Assembly (NCBI GenBank): GCA_017446225.1
Contig: JAFSRH010000016.1
Span: 62,001-126,000, forward strand
Length of the DNA: 64,000 bases
Source of the DNA: Oscillibacter sp.
GTDB taxonomy: Bacteria; Bacillota; Clostridia; Oscillospirales; Oscillospiraceae
Direction of reading: 5' to 3'
Shown: piece after piece, positions 43,662 through 52,448 of the stretch
How positions within the stretch are numbered: the first letter of the stretch is position 1
Layout of the letters: every line of letters starts with the position of its first letter
The notes under the pieces: generated by a model
What the model saw: only the letters and a program-made list of their open reading frames with translations
Databases searched by the model: none
Told to the model about the DNA's origin: nothing
Made by a program: the position numbers and the translations under genes

Positions 43662-43982
43662 ATGACACCAAAAGAACGTGCCCGGTTACGGGGACTCGCA
43701 AACGGCTTGGATACCGTTTTACAAATCGGCAAAGACGGAATCGGGGAAACCCTGATTCATCAGGCCGACATCACGCTGGAAGCGCGCGAACTGATGAAGG
43801 GACGCGTACTGGACACCTGTCCGGACTACACCCCCCGTACAGCCGCCGAAACCTTGGCCAGCGCCACAAACAGCGAAGTGGTACAGGTCATCGGCTCGAA
43901 ATTCGTGCTGTACCGCAAGCGGAAAAAGAAGCCGGCTCCGTATCGCCACGGCGTCAGGCCAAACAGAAAAACGCGGAAATGA
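43662..43982 (+). CDS. yhbY: YhbY-type CRM-domain RNA-binding protein
   Basis: A 106-residue CRM-domain protein associated with 50S ribosome assembly. Family features are KERARLRGLANGLDTVLQIGKDGI and a GSKFVLYRKRKKK ending, close to the YhbY pattern. A basic C-terminal tail (about 18 residues) extends past the usual end. SD GGGGGCGGAGGC. It is placed between rdgB and nadD, as in many Firmicutes. Confidence 0.92.
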   Translation: MTPKERARLRGLANGLDTVLQIGKDGIGETLIHQADITLEARELMKGRVLDTCPDYTPRTAAETLASATNSEVVQVIGSKFVLYRKRKKKPAPYRHGVRPNRKTRK

Positions 43983-43995
43983 GGATTACAAACCC

Positions 43996-45192
43996 ATGAA
44001 AATCGGCATTTACGGCGGCACGTTCAACCCGCCGCACTTGGGACATATCGCGGCGGCGCGCGCGGTCGTGGAGACGCTGAATCTGCAAGAACTCTACCTG
44101 ATTCCCGCCGGACTGCCGCCCCATAAACCCCTTCCGCCCGGAACCCCGGACCCGCAAAAACGGCTGGAAATGACCCGTATCGCCGGGGAACAGTTGTGCG
44201 CTTCCGTCCCTGTCCGCACGCTGGACATCGAACTTCGCCGGGACGGCAAAAGCTACACGGTCGAAACCCTCGAAACCCTCAACGCCCGTTTCCCGGACGC
44301 AGAACTCTGGCTTTTGATGGGTACCGATATGTTCCTGTCCCTGCATAACTGGTATCAGGCCGGACGTATCCTTTCTCTTGCCGGAATCGCCGCCTTCGGC
44401 CGTACCGGCGAGGACATGGACGCCCAGTTTTCCGCGCAGCGCGAGGCGCTCTACCGCAAGTTCCCACAGGCCCGTATCTTTACGCTTGCCGTGCCGGACG
44501 TGGTGGACGTCTCTTCCACGGAAGTCCGGGAAACGCTTCCCCACGGCGGCGGGGCGCGTCTGCTCCCCCCGGCCGTCTACGGCTATATTCTCCGGGAAGG
44601 CCTCTACGGCACCCGGGAGGACTTGAAACACCTGCCCCTGTCCCGCTTGCGTCCCGTGGCGCTCTCGTGCCTTCATCACCGCCGCATTCCCCACGTACTG
44701 GGCGCCGAACAGGAGGCCATACGCCTGAGTATCCGTTACGGCGCGAACGTGGAACAGGCCCGCCGCGCCGCGCTCCTGCATGACTGCACGAAACGCTGTA
44801 CGCCCGAAGAACACTTTGCCCTTTGCGCGCGTTACGGTATCGAGCCGGACCCGGTCGAACGCGCGAACCCGAAACTGCTCCACGCCCTCACCGGCGCCGC
44901 CGTGGCCCGGGAGACGTACGGCATGGACCCTGACATTGTCCGCGCCATCCGCTACCATACCACGGGACGCGCGCGGATGTCCCTGCTCGAAAAAATCATG
45001 TACTTGGCGGACTACATAGAGCCGTCACGGGACTTCCCCGGCGTGGAGGACCTGCGGCGGGCCTGTTATGAAAACCTTGACGACGGCCTCTCCATGGGCC
45101 TTGAAATGACCATACGGGAAATGAACGCGCGCGGGGAACCCCTGCACCGCGCCACTTTGGAAGCGCTGGAGGATGTGAAAGGAACGAAATGA
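43996..45192 (+). CDS. nadD: Fused NadD adenylyltransferase and YqeK HD hydrolase
   Basis: A 398-residue two-domain protein. Residues 1-200 are nicotinate-nucleotide adenylyltransferase (NAD synthesis): GIYGGTFNPPHLGHI, the ATP motif VSSTEVRE and a normal C-terminal end. Residues 205-398 match YqeK, an HD-domain Ap4A hydrolase: VLGAEQEAIRLSIRYG, ARRAALLHDCTKR (HD), LLHALTGAAVA, IRYHTTGRARMS and IMYLADYIEPSRDFPG. These are normally two adjacent genes. There is no stop or start between them here, so it looks like a true fusion. Confidence 0.93.
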   Translation: MKIGIYGGTFNPPHLGHIAAARAVVETLNLQELYLIPAGLPPHKPLPPGTPDPQKRLEMTRIAGEQLCASVPVRTLDIELRRDGKSYTVETLETLNARFPDAELWLLMGTDMFLSLHNWYQAGRILSLAGIAAFGRTGEDMDAQFSAQREALYRKFPQARIFTLAVPDVVDVSSTEVRETLPHGGGARLLPPAVYGYILREGLYGTREDLKHLPLSRLRPVALSCLHHRRIPHVLGAEQEAIRLSIRYGANVEQARRAALLHDCTKRCTPEEHFALCARYGIEPDPVERANPKLLHALTGAAVARETYGMDPDIVRAIRYHTTGRARMSLLEKIMYLADYIEPSRDFPGVEDLRRACYENLDDGLSMGLEMTIREMNARGEPLHRATLEALEDVKGTK

Positions 45193-46445
45193 AGAAATAC
45201 AGTCAACAGTACACGCGAATGGGCGGCAAATATAACTCCATGTACCCGCAGTACACGCCGTTCCGGAGAAAGAAACGCCATAGAATCCTTCCGCTGATTC
45301 TGATTATCCTGATGTTGCTGGTCCTGATCGGGCACACCCTCTGGCAGAAAGTCTTTGTACGCCCCACCCTTCCGGTCGGCTACAGTGAGGAAACCGAAAC
45401 GGTCTCTTCCCGGACCAGTGACCGTATGGACGCCATACAGTCCGGCGACTTCCCCCCGGACGGCGATACCATTGACTACGGCGAGGGAATCCGTCCGCAA
45501 CAAAGCGGTTTGCGCAAGAGCGAGGACTTCTACACCGTGCTGATACTGGGCCGCGACACCGGCGGCGGCGGAAATACCGATACCATGCTTTTGCTCAGCT
45601 ATGACGTTACCAACCAGAAAGCAAACGTCATGTCGATTCCCCGTGACACGATGATCAACGTGCCGTGGGACGTGAAAAAGATTAACTCCGTCTACAGTTA
45701 CTTCGGCGGCGGGGAAAAGGGCATTCAGCAGGTTTACAAGGAAGTTTCTCAACTGGTCGGCTTCCAGCCGGATTTTAAAATCGTGGTGGAGTGGGAAGCC
45801 GTGGGGAAAATCGTGGACGCCATCGGCGGCGTATGGTTCGACAACCCCTACCCCATGGACTACCACGACCCCAAACAGGACCTTGTCATTGAACAGGAAC
45901 AGGGCTACCGTCTCCTGACCGGCTCGGACGCCATGCAGGTGATCCGCTGGCGCGCCAATGACAATGACAGCCCCTACGGCTACCGGAAACGCAACGGCGG
46001 TATCGGAGACGCCGGAAGAATGGAGCTGCAACAGAACTTCCTCAAGGCCCTGTTCCGGCAAATGCTGACGATTCAGAACGTACGCAACATCAACAAAATC
46101 GCCAAAGTGTGCGAGGAAACCATTGACACGGATTTGACGTTCCAGAATATGCTCTGGTTCTTGCAGAAGGCCTTCATGGGCGGGCTTGGCATGGACGATA
46201 TCGAATTCTTTACCATGCCGTGGTACGGCGTGAGCGTATGGAGCCGGTCCTACAATCAGAACCTGTCCTATGTCTGTCCGAAGGCAAGCGACCTTCTGGA
46301 AATCGTCAACACGCGTCTGAGTCCCTTCCTTGCGGAGTTCGATATGTCGGACTTGGACATTATGTCCGTACGGAGCAACGGCACCCTTCGCTCTTCCACC
46401 GGGTACGTGGAGGACCGGGAGGCAACCAAAGTCCATCAGGATTAA
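45189..46445 (+). CDS. LytR-CpsA-Psr family cell-wall ligase
   Basis: A 418-residue LCP protein, a family that attaches anionic polymers to peptidoglycan. A basic cytoplasmic N-terminus (residues 1-33) is followed by one membrane helix (ILPLILIILMLLVLIGHTLW). The extracellular LCP domain has VLILGRDTGGGGNTDTMLLLSYD, VMSIPRDTMINVP, and the catalytic Arg region MQVIRWRANDND. It overlaps nadD/yqeK by four bases. LCP genes at this position, before rsfS, are common in Clostridia. Confidence 0.92.
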   Translation: MKKYSQQYTRMGGKYNSMYPQYTPFRRKKRHRILPLILIILMLLVLIGHTLWQKVFVRPTLPVGYSEETETVSSRTSDRMDAIQSGDFPPDGDTIDYGEGIRPQQSGLRKSEDFYTVLILGRDTGGGGNTDTMLLLSYDVTNQKANVMSIPRDTMINVPWDVKKINSVYSYFGGGEKGIQQVYKEVSQLVGFQPDFKIVVEWEAVGKIVDAIGGVWFDNPYPMDYHDPKQDLVIEQEQGYRLLTGSDAMQVIRWRANDNDSPYGYRKRNGGIGDAGRMELQQNFLKALFRQMLTIQNVRNINKIAKVCEETIDTDLTFQNMLWFLQKAFMGGLGMDDIEFFTMPWYGVSVWSRSYNQNLSYVCPKASDLLEIVNTRLSPFLAEFDMSDLDIMSVRSNGTLRSSTGYVEDREATKVHQD

Positions 46446-46464
46446 CGGCGGAAAGGAGCCTTTT

Positions 46465-46824
46465 ATGACACCAAAAGAACTTGCTATTATCGCGGCTACG
46501 GCTCTGGACGATAAGAAGGGCCGGGAAATTGCCGTCATTGAGATTACCGATCAAACCACGCTGGCCGATTACTTCGTTATTGCCACCGGCGCGTCCAGCA
46601 CGCAGATTAACGCCCTCAGCGGCGCGGTTGAAAAGGCCATGGAGGAACAGGGCGGGGAACCGCTCCTGCACCGTGAGGGACACCGGGACGGTACTTGGGT
46701 ACTGCTCGATTACGGAAGCGTGGTCGTGCATATCTTCTCCGGGGAGGCGCGGGAATTTTATTCGCTGGAACGCCTCTGGAGCGACGGAAAGCGCATGGAC
46801 CTTTCGTTTTTACGCAAAGAGTGA
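46465..46824 (+). CDS. rsfS: Ribosome silencing factor RsfS
   Basis: A 119-residue RsfS, which binds ribosomal protein L14 and stops 30S-50S joining in starvation. Sequence markers are ALDDKKGREIAVIEITDQT, TLADYFVIATGASSTQ, REGHRDGTWVLLDYGSVVVHIF and the C-terminal YSLERLWSDG. SD GAAAGGAGCC precedes the ATG. The frame extends 45 codons upstream inside the LCP gene, which is not family-like. Confidence 0.96.
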   Translation: MTPKELAIIAATALDDKKGREIAVIEITDQTTLADYFVIATGASSTQINALSGAVEKAMEEQGGEPLLHREGHRDGTWVLLDYGSVVVHIFSGEAREFYSLERLWSDGKRMDLSFLRKE

Positions 46825-46841
46825 GGAGGACGTAAACGCGC

Positions 46842-49268
46842 ATGAAGTACGATTTCACCGCCATTGAAGCGAAATGGCAGAAAAAATGGCTGGAAACCAA
46901 ACCCTTTGCCGCCGTCAACGGCGACAGGACCCGTGAAAAGTTCTACGGGCTGATCGAGTTCCCGTACCCGTCCGGACAGGGCCTCCACGTGGGCCACGCC
47001 CGCCCCTTTACCGCCATGGACATCATCTGCCGTAAGAAGCGCATGGAGGGTTACAACGTCCTCTTCCCCATTGGCTTTGACGCCTTCGGACTGCCTACCG
47101 AGAACTACGCCATTAAAAACCATATCCACCCGGCCAAGGTCACCCGTGACAACATCCGCAATTTCACGGCTCAGCTCCATATGCTGGGCTACTCCTTCGA
47201 CTGGGACCGCGTGGTCGATACCACCGACCCGGGTTACTACAAGTGGACACAGTGGATTTTCCTGCAACTGTTCAAGCACGGTCTGGCCTACAAGGCTTCC
47301 ATGCCCGTGAACTGGTGCACAAGCTGTAAATGCGTGCTGGCCAATGAGGAAGTCGTGGAGGGCGTGTGCGAACGGTGCGGAAGTCCGGTTATCCGCCGGG
47401 AGAAAAGCCAATGGATGCTGGCCATCACCAAGTACGCCGACCGCCTCATTGACGACCTCAACACCGTGGACTATATCAGCCGCGTGAAAATCCAGCAACG
47501 CAACTGGATCGGACGCTCCGAGGGGACGGAAGTCCGCTTCCCCACCTCCGCCGGGGATACCCTGACCGTTTACACGACGCGTTGTGACACGCTCTTTGGC
47601 GTCACGTATATGGTCCTCTCCCCCGAACACCCGTACCTGAAGCAATGGCGCGAGAAAATCGGGAACTGGGACGAGGTCGCCGCCTATCTGGAAGAGGCCT
47701 CCCGCAAGTCCGACTTTGAACGCGGCGAACTCAACCGGGAAAAAACGGGCGTCCGTTTACAGGGCGTCACGGCCACGAACCCCGTCAACGGGACGGAAAT
47801 CCTCGTGTTTGTCTCCGACTACGTCCTGATGAGCTACGGCACCGGCGCCGTCATGGGCGTGCCCGGGCACGATCAACGCGACTGGGACTTTGCCACAAAA
47901 TTCGGCCTGCCCATTGTGGAAGTCGTCCGCGGCGGCGATATCACAAAAGAGGCCTTCATCCTGAAAGACGATACCGGCATTATGGTCAATTCCGGCTTCC
48001 TGAACGGCATGACGGTCAAGGACGCAATCCCCGCTATGACAAAGTGGGTCACGGAACAGGGTATCGGCAGTCCCAAGACCAATTTCAAGCTCCGCGACTG
48101 GGTGTTTTCGCGTCAACGCTACTGGGGGGAGCCGATCCCGCTGGTGAACTGTCCGAAATGCGGCTGGGTCCCGCTGGACGAAAAAGAGTTGCCGCTTCTC
48201 CTCCCGGAAGTGGAATCCTATGAACTGACCGATGACGGGGAAAGCCCGCTGTCCGCTATGACGGACTGGGTCAACACGACCTGTCCGAAGTGCGGCGGCC
48301 CCGCCAAGCGGGAAACCGACACCATGCCGCAGTGGGCCGGCTCCTGCTGGTACTTCCTCCGCTATATGGACCCCCACAACGATGGCGCGCTGGCCTCCAA
48401 AGAGGCGTTGGAATACTGGTCCCCCGTGGACTGGTACAACGGCGGCATGGAACATACGACCCTGCACCTGCTCTACAGCCGCTTTTGGCACAAGTTCCTC
48501 TATGATATCGGCGCCGTACCCACGCCGGAGCCTTACGCCAAGCGCACCAGTCACGGCATGATTTTGGGCGAGGGCGGGGAAAAGATGTCCAAGTCCCGCG
48601 GAAACGTCGTGAACCCGAACGACATTGTGGCGCAGTACGGCGCGGACACAATGCGCCTGTATATCATGTTCGTGGGCGACTTCGAGAAGGCCGCGATCTG
48701 GTCCACGGAAGCCGTCAAGGGGTCGAAACGTTTCCTTGACCGCGTCTGGAATCTGGCCGAGGCCGCGTCCGCGTCCGGGGACGTCACCCCCGCCAACGAA
48801 CCCGCCCTTCACCGGACGATAAAAAAAGTCACCGAGGACATCAACGACCTGAAGATGAACACCGCCATAGCGGCCATGATGACGCTGGTCAATGAGCTGA
48901 CGTCCAACGGCGCGTCCCGCGGAGATATGCGCGTTTTACTGCTGCTGCTGAGTCCGTTCGCGCCGCATATCGCGGAGGAACTCTGGGAGCGGCTGGGATT
49001 CGCCGCCGAAAGCGGACACATGGCCTGTCAGGAGGCGTGGCCGCGCTACGATGAGAACAAGACCGTCTCCAAGACCGTGGACATGGCCGTACAGGTCAAC
49101 GGCAAACTCAAGGGTACCGTCACCCTGCCGCCCGACAGCGAACAGGAGGCCGTGATAGAGGCCGCGCGTCAACTCGAAAAAGTCCGGCGCGCCACGGAGG
49201 GGATGAAACTGGTCAAGACGATTCTGGTCAAAAACCGTCTTGTCAACCTGATCGTCAAGCCGGAATAA
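46842..49268 (+). CDS. leuS: Leucyl-tRNA synthetase
   Basis: An 808-residue class I synthetase. The HIGH-type motif is in GLHVGHARPFTA (near residue 45), the KMSKS motif in GEKMSKSRGNVVNP (near 580). The CP1 editing domain (residues 225-410) has the family's LTVYTTRCDTLFG and GVPGHDQRDWDFA. A zinc-like CxxC is in CTSCKCVLANEEV...CERCGSP. Length is normal. There is no T-box leader; the gene follows rsfS by 17 bases, with SD GAGGAGG. Confidence 0.97.
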   Translation: MKYDFTAIEAKWQKKWLETKPFAAVNGDRTREKFYGLIEFPYPSGQGLHVGHARPFTAMDIICRKKRMEGYNVLFPIGFDAFGLPTENYAIKNHIHPAKVTRDNIRNFTAQLHMLGYSFDWDRVVDTTDPGYYKWTQWIFLQLFKHGLAYKASMPVNWCTSCKCVLANEEVVEGVCERCGSPVIRREKSQWMLAITKYADRLIDDLNTVDYISRVKIQQRNWIGRSEGTEVRFPTSAGDTLTVYTTRCDTLFGVTYMVLSPEHPYLKQWREKIGNWDEVAAYLEEASRKSDFERGELNREKTGVRLQGVTATNPVNGTEILVFVSDYVLMSYGTGAVMGVPGHDQRDWDFATKFGLPIVEVVRGGDITKEAFILKDDTGIMVNSGFLNGMTVKDAIPAMTKWVTEQGIGSPKTNFKLRDWVFSRQRYWGEPIPLVNCPKCGWVPLDEKELPLLLPEVESYELTDDGESPLSAMTDWVNTTCPKCGGPAKRETDTMPQWAGSCWYFLRYMDPHNDGALASKEALEYWSPVDWYNGGMEHTTLHLLYSRFWHKFLYDIGAVPTPEPYAKRTSHGMILGEGGEKMSKSRGNVVNPNDIVAQYGADTMRLYIMFVGDFEKAAIWSTEAVKGSKRFLDRVWNLAEAASASGDVTPANEPALHRTIKKVTEDINDLKMNTAIAAMMTLVNELTSNGASRGDMRVLLLLLSPFAPHIAEELWERLGFAAESGHMACQEAWPRYDENKTVSKTVDMAVQVNGKLKGTVTLPPDSEQEAVIEAARQLEKVRRATEGMKLVKTILVKNRLVNLIVKPE

Positions 49269-49452
49269 CGTTCCGCCGCTTTTGTCTGTTTTATCGTAAA
49301 GCCGCGGCGAACGTTCCGCGTCCTTTGGCAATGTTGCCACAAACCCGCCTGAAATTGTCAATCTTTACCGGAAATCAGGGTAACAAATGCCGCCCGGACG
49401 GCGGGCGCTTTCATTCCATAAAGAAAAAATGCCCGCTGTCCGCAAAAAATCC
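49269..49452 (+). other. Intergenic, leuS to rpsU promoter
   Basis: No gene seen. A GC-rich inverted repeat near 49388-49408 (GCCGCCCGGACGGCGGGC) followed by GCTTTC may terminate leuS; its T-tract is weak. Confidence 0.5.
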
Positions 49453-49481
49453 TTGACAAGAACCGGCAAATTCCTTATAAT
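49453..49481 (+). promoter_or_regulatory. Promoter of rpsU
   Basis: TTGACA (49453-49458), 17-base spacer, TATAAT (49476-49481). The predicted leader is about 137 bases. Confidence 0.88.
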
Positions 49482-49492
49482 AACTTTATTAG

Positions 49493-49574
49493 CCATTGAC
49501 AGAGCCATTTGACAGGATGCGAATCCAGAACCCTAAGGCCGGATTGCGAATCATTGACAGAAGCGATTGACGAT
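49493..49574 (+). repeat. Imperfect direct repeats in the rpsU leader
   Basis: The module CATTGACAGAGCCATTTGAC recurs exactly 58 bases later as CATTGACAGAAGCGATTGAC (four mismatches in 20). Between them GGATGCGAATC and GGATTGCGAATC form a second repeat pair. Both lie in the transcribed leader. Confidence 0.75.
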
Positions 49575-49624
49575 GGCCTTCTACGCGTCCGCTCCGCCGG
49601 ACGCCCCGGAGGGAGGGATTATAG

Positions 49625-49807
49625 ATGTCTGAGATTCATGTGAAAGACGGCGAGTCCATTGACAGCGCGCTCAAGCGGTTCAAACGCAGTTGCGCGAAGG
49701 CGGGCGTGATTGCCGAGGTTCGTAAAAGAGAGCACTACGAAAGCCCCAGCGTCAAGCGCCGTAAGAAGTCGGAAGCCGCTCGTAAGAACAAGAAGCGCTT
49801 CTACTGA
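49625..49807 (+). CDS. rpsU: 30S ribosomal protein S21
   Basis: A 60-residue S21, a small basic protein of the 30S head and platform needed for start of translation. The sequence [20 protein letters not shown] and the basic tail [18 protein letters not shown] are diagnostic. SD GGAGGGAGGG. It is encoded alone, with its own promoter and terminator, and an unusual repeated leader. Confidence 0.96.
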   Translation: MSEIHVKDGESIDSALKRFKRSCAKAGVIAEVRKREHYESPSVKRRKKSEAARKNKKRFY

Positions 49808-49813
49808 TGTCCC

Positions 49814-49847
49814 GGAAGCTCTCTCGTTACGGGGGAGCTTCTTTCCG
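49814..49847 (+). terminator. Terminator after rpsU
   Basis: GGAAGCTCTCTC and GGGGGAGCTTC pair around a short loop, followed by TTTCC. Confidence 0.8.
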
Positions 49848-49881
49848 TCTCTCCCCGCGCGGAAAAATTTTTCAAAGGGGC

Positions 49882-49910
49882 TTGACAAACGTCCCGTTCC
49901 CGTGTATAAT
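49882..49910 (+). promoter_or_regulatory. Promoter of the five-tRNA cluster
   Basis: TTGACA (49882-49887), 17-base spacer, TATAAT (49905-49910). Confidence 0.92.
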
Positions 49911-49945
49911 GTTCCACGTTGCCGCACATGAGGCGCGCCGGTTCC

Positions 49946-50022
49946 GGGAGCATAGCTCAGCCGGTTAGAGTGCCTGCCTTACAAGCAGGAGGTCACTGGT
50001 TCGAGTCCAGTTGTTCCCACCA
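49946..50022 (+). tRNA. tRNA-Val (anticodon TAC)
   Basis: Acceptor GGGAGCA/TGTTCCC, A discriminator, CCA encoded. The anticodon stem CCTGC/GCAGG holds CTTACAA. Confidence 0.96.
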
Positions 50023-50027
50023 TACAT

Positions 50028-50104
50028 GGCCCGGTAGTTCAGTTGGTTAGAACGCTAGCCTGTCACGCTAGAGGTCGACGGTTCAAGTCCGTTCCGGGTC
50101 GCCA
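50028..50104 (+). tRNA. tRNA-Asp (anticodon GTC)
   Basis: Acceptor GGCCCGG/CCGGGTC, G discriminator, CCA. The anticodon stem CTAGC/GCTAG holds CTGTCAC. Confidence 0.96.
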
Positions 50105-50146
50105 CTTTTTTTGAAACCATCCCCGTCTCGCAGAGAACAGAAAATC

Positions 50147-50222
<76 letters not shown>

Positions 50223-50225
50223 CGC

Positions 50226-50301
50226 GCGGGCATAGCTCATCTGGTAGAGCGCCACCTTGCCAAGGTGGAGGTAGCGAGTTCGAGCCTCGTTGCCCGCTCC
50301 A
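50226..50301 (+). tRNA. tRNA-Gly (anticodon GCC)
   Basis: Acceptor GCGGGCA/TGCCCGC, T discriminator, CCA. The anticodon stem CCACC/GGTGG holds TTGCCAA. Confidence 0.96.
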
Positions 50302-50319
50302 TTTTTTTGTCTGGCCGCC

Positions 50320-50394
50320 GGTGACATAGCCAAGTGGTAAGGCAAGGGTCTGCAAAACCCTGATTCCCCGGTTCAAATCCGGGTGTCACCTCCA
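50320..50394 (+). tRNA. tRNA-Cys (anticodon GCA)
   Basis: Acceptor GGTGACA/TGTCACC, T discriminator, CCA. The anticodon stem AGGGT/ACCCT holds CTGCAAA. Confidence 0.96.
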
Positions 50395-50397
50395 GTC

Positions 50398-50433
50398 AAA
50401 GCCTTCGGACCTTGAACGGCCGGAGGCTTTTTT
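50398..50433 (+). terminator. Terminator of the tRNA cluster
   Basis: AAAGCCTTCGGACC, loop, GGCCGGAGGCTTTTTT. Confidence 0.88.
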
Positions 50434-50442
50434 GTCGCGTTG

Positions 50443-50472
50443 TTGACTTTTGCCCCGGAGACGCTATATAAT
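50443..50472 (+). promoter_or_regulatory. Promoter of the PRTase-ruvX-TtcA-like operon
   Basis: TTGACT (50443-50448), 18-base spacer, TATAAT (50467-50472). Confidence 0.8.
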
Positions 50473-50516
50473 GGTTCCGGCGGCCCCAATCCAAACTATG
50501 ACGGGAGGAATCGACC

Positions 50517-51077
50517 ATGACCTATACCATGGAAATCGCCGGACTGAAACGGGAACTGCCCCTCTGTAAAGTGTCGGATGATTTGTACATTGCCGCGTTC
50601 ATCTGTTTCGGGGACGCGGAAATCACCGTGGCCTGCGCGCGGGAACTGCTGAAACTTGTGCCCGCCGCGGAGTACGACTACCTCTTTACGGCGGAGGCGA
50701 AGAGCATTCCCCTGATTCATGAAATGGCGCGGCAGTCCGGCGCGGAAAAATATTTCATTGCCCGCAAAGGCCCGAAAGCCTATATGCCCGACCCGATTTA
50801 CGTAGAGGACCAGTCCATCACCACGGCGAAGCCCCAGCGGCTGTATCTCGGACAGGACGATGTGGCGCTGATTCGCGGAAAGCGGATTCTGATTGTAGAC
50901 GATGTGATTTCCACGGGCGGATCGCTCCGGGCCATGGAAGAACTGATTCAAAAGGCCGGGGGCGTTGTGGCCGGGAAAATCGCCGTGCTGGCGGAGGGCG
51001 ATTCCAAGAACCGCGCGGACATCCGTTATCTGGCCCCGCTCCCGCTGTTCAACGCGGACGGCTCCGTAAAGGCGTGA
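50517..51077 (+). CDS. Type I phosphoribosyltransferase (adenine PRTase-like)
   Basis: A 186-residue PRTase. The PRPP loop is ILIVDDVISTGGSLRAM, preceded by the family pattern YDYLFTAEAKSIPLIHEMARQSG and IARKGPKAYM. It resembles APRT-like salvage enzymes, but a start region of about 25 residues (MTYTMEIAGLKRELPLCKVSDD) and the DDVALIRGKR region are typical of an unnamed clostridial subgroup, so the base used is uncertain. SD GACGGGAGGAATCG. It is first in a three-gene operon. Confidence 0.82.
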   Translation: MTYTMEIAGLKRELPLCKVSDDLYIAAFICFGDAEITVACARELLKLVPAAEYDYLFTAEAKSIPLIHEMARQSGAEKYFIARKGPKAYMPDPIYVEDQSITTAKPQRLYLGQDDVALIRGKRILIVDDVISTGGSLRAMEELIQKAGGVVAGKIAVLAEGDSKNRADIRYLAPLPLFNADGSVKA

Positions 51078-51080
51078 CGT

Positions 51081-51515
51081 ATGCGGGTGTGCGCCATTGA
51101 CTACGGGGACGCGCGGACAGGCCTTGCCGTGTCGGACCCGACCGGACTTTTGGCGGGACATACGGAGACCGTACAGGCGTACCGGCCGGAGGACGTGATC
51201 GCGCGGATCGCCGCCGTGGCGGGGGAGTACGGCGTCGGGAAACTGGTGCTCGGCTACCCGCTCAATATGGACGGCACCCGCGGACCGCGCGCCGAAAAGG
51301 CGGAGGCGTTCGCGGAACGTCTCCGGGCCGAAACGGGGCTTCCCGTCGCGCTCTGGGACGAACGCCGGACCACCATCAACGCGCACCAGATTCTACGCTC
51401 CAATGGAAAAAACGGACGCGCGCGGAAAAAAATGGTGGACGCGGTCGCCGCCGCGCTGATTCTGGACGGGTATTTGTCATGGGAACGCGGACAGGACCCG
51501 TCAAAGGGGACGTGA
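51081..51515 (+). CDS. ruvX: Putative Holliday junction resolvase / pre-16S rRNA nuclease RuvX (YqgF)
   Basis: A 144-residue YqgF protein, an RNase H-like nuclease shown in E. coli to process the 16S rRNA 5' end. Motifs are AIDYGDARTGLAVSD (first Asp), LVLGYPLNMDGTRGPRAEKAEAF (Glu region) and LWDERRTTINAHQIL with the closing KKMVDAVAAALIL. Start ATG three bases after the previous stop. Usually beside alaS in Firmicutes; here it is not. Confidence 0.92.
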   Translation: MRVCAIDYGDARTGLAVSDPTGLLAGHTETVQAYRPEDVIARIAAVAGEYGVGKLVLGYPLNMDGTRGPRAEKAEAFAERLRAETGLPVALWDERRTTINAHQILRSNGKNGRARKKMVDAVAAALILDGYLSWERGQDPSKGT

Positions 51516-51519
51516 AAGC

Positions 51520-52359
51520 ATGTCAAAGCCCCTCACGCCGCGGGAGACCGCGGAACGAAGCCTGATTACCACATACCGGAAAACGCTGTGGAAGCCGTTC
51601 ATAGCGGCCGTGAAACGCTATGAGCTGGTGTCGCCGGGGGACCGTATCGCGGTGTGCCTATCGGGCGGGAAGGACTCCGCCGTGCTGGCGAAACTCATGC
51701 AGGAGTTACAGCGGCACACGGACCGCCCCTTTCACCTGTCGTTTCTGGTCATGGACCCCGGATACCGCCCCGAAAACCGGAAACTGATTGAGGATAACGC
51801 CGCCTTACTGGGCATTCCGGTCACGGTCTTTTCCAATGACATTTTCAATGTCGCGTTTCAGGCGGAGAAGAACCCGTGCTACCTGTGCGCACGAATGCGG
51901 CGGGGGTTCCTGTACGAGAAGGCGCGGGAACTGGGTTGCAGTAAAATCGCGCTGGGGCACCATATGTCGGACGTGATCGAAACCACGCTGCTGGGCCTCT
52001 TCTACGGCGCGCAGCTTCAGGCCATGCCGCCCAAACTGCGCAGCCGGCACTTCCCCGGGATGGAGTTGATCCGCCCCCTCTACTGCGTCCACGAGGACGC
52101 CGTCATAGCGTGGCAGAAGCACAACAACCTCCGCTTTCTACAGTGCGCGTGCCGGTTCACGGAAGCGCGGGACAACGCCCCGGACGGCGTTGGGGAAAGC
52201 AAGCGGCAGGAGGTCAAAGCGTTGATCCGTACGCTCAGGCGCGGCAACCCGAACATCGAAAAGAGTATCTTTCGCGCCATTCACGCCGTCCAGCTCGACA
52301 CCTTCCCCAGCTTCAAACGCCACGGAAACGCCTTTTCGTTTCTGGACTTCTACGAATAA
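51520..52359 (+). CDS. TtcA-like tRNA thiolation ATPase (PP-loop family)
   Basis: A 279-residue PP-loop ATPase of the TtcA/TtuA family, which thiolates tRNA. PP-loop CLSGGKDSAVLA is near residue 50. Cys pair PCYLCARMRRG (about residue 125) and a third Cys region FLQCACRF probably bind an Fe-S cluster. GHHMSDVIETTLLGLFYGAQ is typical of the family. The exact tRNA position cannot be told. It is last in the operon, and a hairpin terminator follows. Confidence 0.87.
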   Translation: MSKPLTPRETAERSLITTYRKTLWKPFIAAVKRYELVSPGDRIAVCLSGGKDSAVLAKLMQELQRHTDRPFHLSFLVMDPGYRPENRKLIEDNAALLGIPVTVFSNDIFNVAFQAEKNPCYLCARMRRGFLYEKARELGCSKIALGHHMSDVIETTLLGLFYGAQLQAMPPKLRSRHFPGMELIRPLYCVHEDAVIAWQKHNNLRFLQCACRFTEARDNAPDGVGESKRQEVKALIRTLRRGNPNIEKSIFRAIHAVQLDTFPSFKRHGNAFSFLDFYE

Positions 52360-52364
52360 CCAAC

Positions 52365-52396
52365 GCCGGAACGGGAAGGTTTGTTCCTGTTCCGGC
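52365..52396 (+). terminator. Hairpin after the TtcA-like gene
   Basis: GCCGGAACGGGAA and TTCCTGTTCCGGC, a stem of about 13 bp with one wobble. T-rich sequence follows but no clean T-run. Confidence 0.72.
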
Positions 52397-52448
52397 AAAT
52401 TGTTTCCAATTTGTTTTCAGTTTGTTCATAATTTTTTGCAAAATACCC

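Noticed and set aside
43083..43732. Long minus-strand and other-frame ORFs over the rdgB repeats
   Set aside because: The 36-bp repeat keeps every frame open. These are periodic artefacts of the real plus-strand gene.
50101..50146. A sixth tRNA or a gap gene between tRNA-Asp and tRNA-Phe
   Set aside because: The 42-base gap holds no cloverleaf and no frame of note.
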